Below the pieces are notes generated by a model. The model ran no database searches. It was not told the DNA's origin and saw only the letters and a program-made list of their open reading frames with translations. From Torymus aiolomorphi (taxonomy: Eukaryota > Arthropoda > Insecta > Hymenoptera > Torymidae), in contig CM070876.1 in the NCBI GenBank assembly GCA_036365515.1, forward strand, positions 105,075,310-105,139,309: a stretch of DNA of 64,000 nucleotides. The letters run 5' to 3'. A program made the translations under genes and the position numbers. Of the stretch, positions 63,625-64,000 are shown piece after piece; within the stretch, counting starts at the first letter, position 1, and each line of letters begins with the position of its first letter.

Positions 63625-63930
63625 ATGGAGTACATCGTAGACGTTCAGGGCTTCAAAAGATCGTCGAACTTATTCGTCGTGAAGGAGTTAGCCATCCTCG
63701 AGCTATCTGAAAACTCCAGTCCATCAATCTATCACTTTCAGCCACCTTGTCAGTGGAAACGTCTTCTACATGAAGAAAAGATGGCGAATGAGTGGCTCAT
63801 AAAAACCTAACGTGTCCTGGGAAAATAAGGATGTTTGCGATCATCAAGAGGAGTGCTGTTTGGGTCTTGTGCCAATGCCTCGAACAGAAAGCGTGAATTT
63901 ACTTACTACTGAATTGTTTCATTCGATGTA
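63625..63930 (+). pseudogene. Outward-facing paralogue of the 51592 gene, truncated or spliced
   Basis: 61 codons (63625-63810) start MEYIVDVQGF and FVVKELAI and end at WLIKT, where the relative at 51592-52059 continues for about 95 more residues. Farther right (63832-63930) a second piece reads DVCDHQEECC, which could correspond to the Cys/His end of the relative, so an internal deletion of about 60-70 residues or an unrecognised intron is likely. AATAAATAAA at 63966 may be its poly(A) signal. Confidence 0.55.
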
Positions 63931-64000
63931 TACATAATTTTAAGATTTTTTAATAATGTATTATAAATAAATAAATGTATGAAAGAGAGAGAAAATTTTG
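63931..64000. other. Window edge, AT-rich with poly(A) signal
   Basis: AATAAATAAATG at 63966 and a GA-rich end. No terminal repeat of the Polinton can be recognised before the window ends. Confidence 0.5.

Larger units (their letters stand above)
51385..63930. mobile_element. Polinton/Maverick core (boundaries not determined)
   Basis: A cluster with protein-primed DNA polymerase B, retroviral-type integrase, packaging ATPase, adenovirus-type protease, major and minor capsid proteins, a phospholipase A2-like protein and a DUF8207-like protein. This set is diagnostic for Polintons and adintovirus-like elements. Genes form a minus block (51385-55388), a plus block (55489-58550), a minus block (58755-63182) and an outward plus gene (63625). 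The expected long terminal inverted repeats and 6-bp TSD were not identified. The left end may lie anywhere from 48000 to 51400; the right end may lie outside the window. Confidence 0.85.

Overview
The window looks like heterochromatin-like, transposon-dense insect DNA. No host gene is recognisable. The set of families (Ty3/Gypsy, Ty1/Copia, Tc1/mariner, foldback elements, a Polinton with arthropod-type genes, and a chuvirus-like envelope in an LTR element) would fit an ant or another hymenopteran. That placement is an inference from the flavour of the elements, not from a marker gene.

Region 1 (1-31362) is a nest of elements whose order can be read from target-site duplications (TSDs). A large minus-strand Ty3/Gypsy element, here called B (952-31358, TSD GTAT), carries gag-pro-pol-env. 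Its 3' LTR is split by a second minus-strand Gypsy element, A (1375-10567, TSD ACAC). Its integrase is split by a solo LTR of the A family (15456-16530, TSD TATC). Its pol is split by a foldback DNA element, C (19257-20798, TSD ATAT or TA), and its protease by a minus-strand Copia element, D (21841-27524, TSD GTAAG). Gag and pol of B carry stops and frameshifts, but env (12409-15222) is one open frame of 937 codons that contains an in-frame 363-bp triplication.

Region 2 (31363-44500) holds two copies of an unknown repeat. The second is split by Copia element E (32534-42262, TSD GCTAT), which is itself split by foldback element G (33087-33785) and by F (34749-38904, TSD TA), a Tc1/mariner-type transposon with arms of about 700 bp, a nearly intact transposase and a minisatellite of about 30 units. 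A roughly 90-bp tandem array, a 183-bp hairpin, AG/CA microsatellites and an unassigned acidic zinc-binding protein follow.

Region 3 (about 45080-47990) is four copies of a 733-bp satellite rich in ATCGAT.

Region 4 (about 48200-64000) is Polinton/Maverick territory. It holds a protein-primed type DNA polymerase B (1322 codons once a 72-bp intron is removed) and a retroviral-type integrase with a chromodomain-like tail, both open. It also holds a packaging ATPase, an adenovirus-type cysteine protease, major and minor capsid proteins, a phospholipase A2-like protein, a DUF8207-like protein and a short GPPG-containing virion-type protein. Most virion genes carry one or two frameshifts or stops. 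Several genes share a core promoter made of GGCTATAWA and, about 30 bp on, TCAGTY. Remnants to the left include a fragment of a second, different packaging ATPase, which suggests two overlaid or recombined Polinton lineages. I did not see the terminal inverted repeats of the Polinton, so its ends are unknown; the right end may lie beyond the window.
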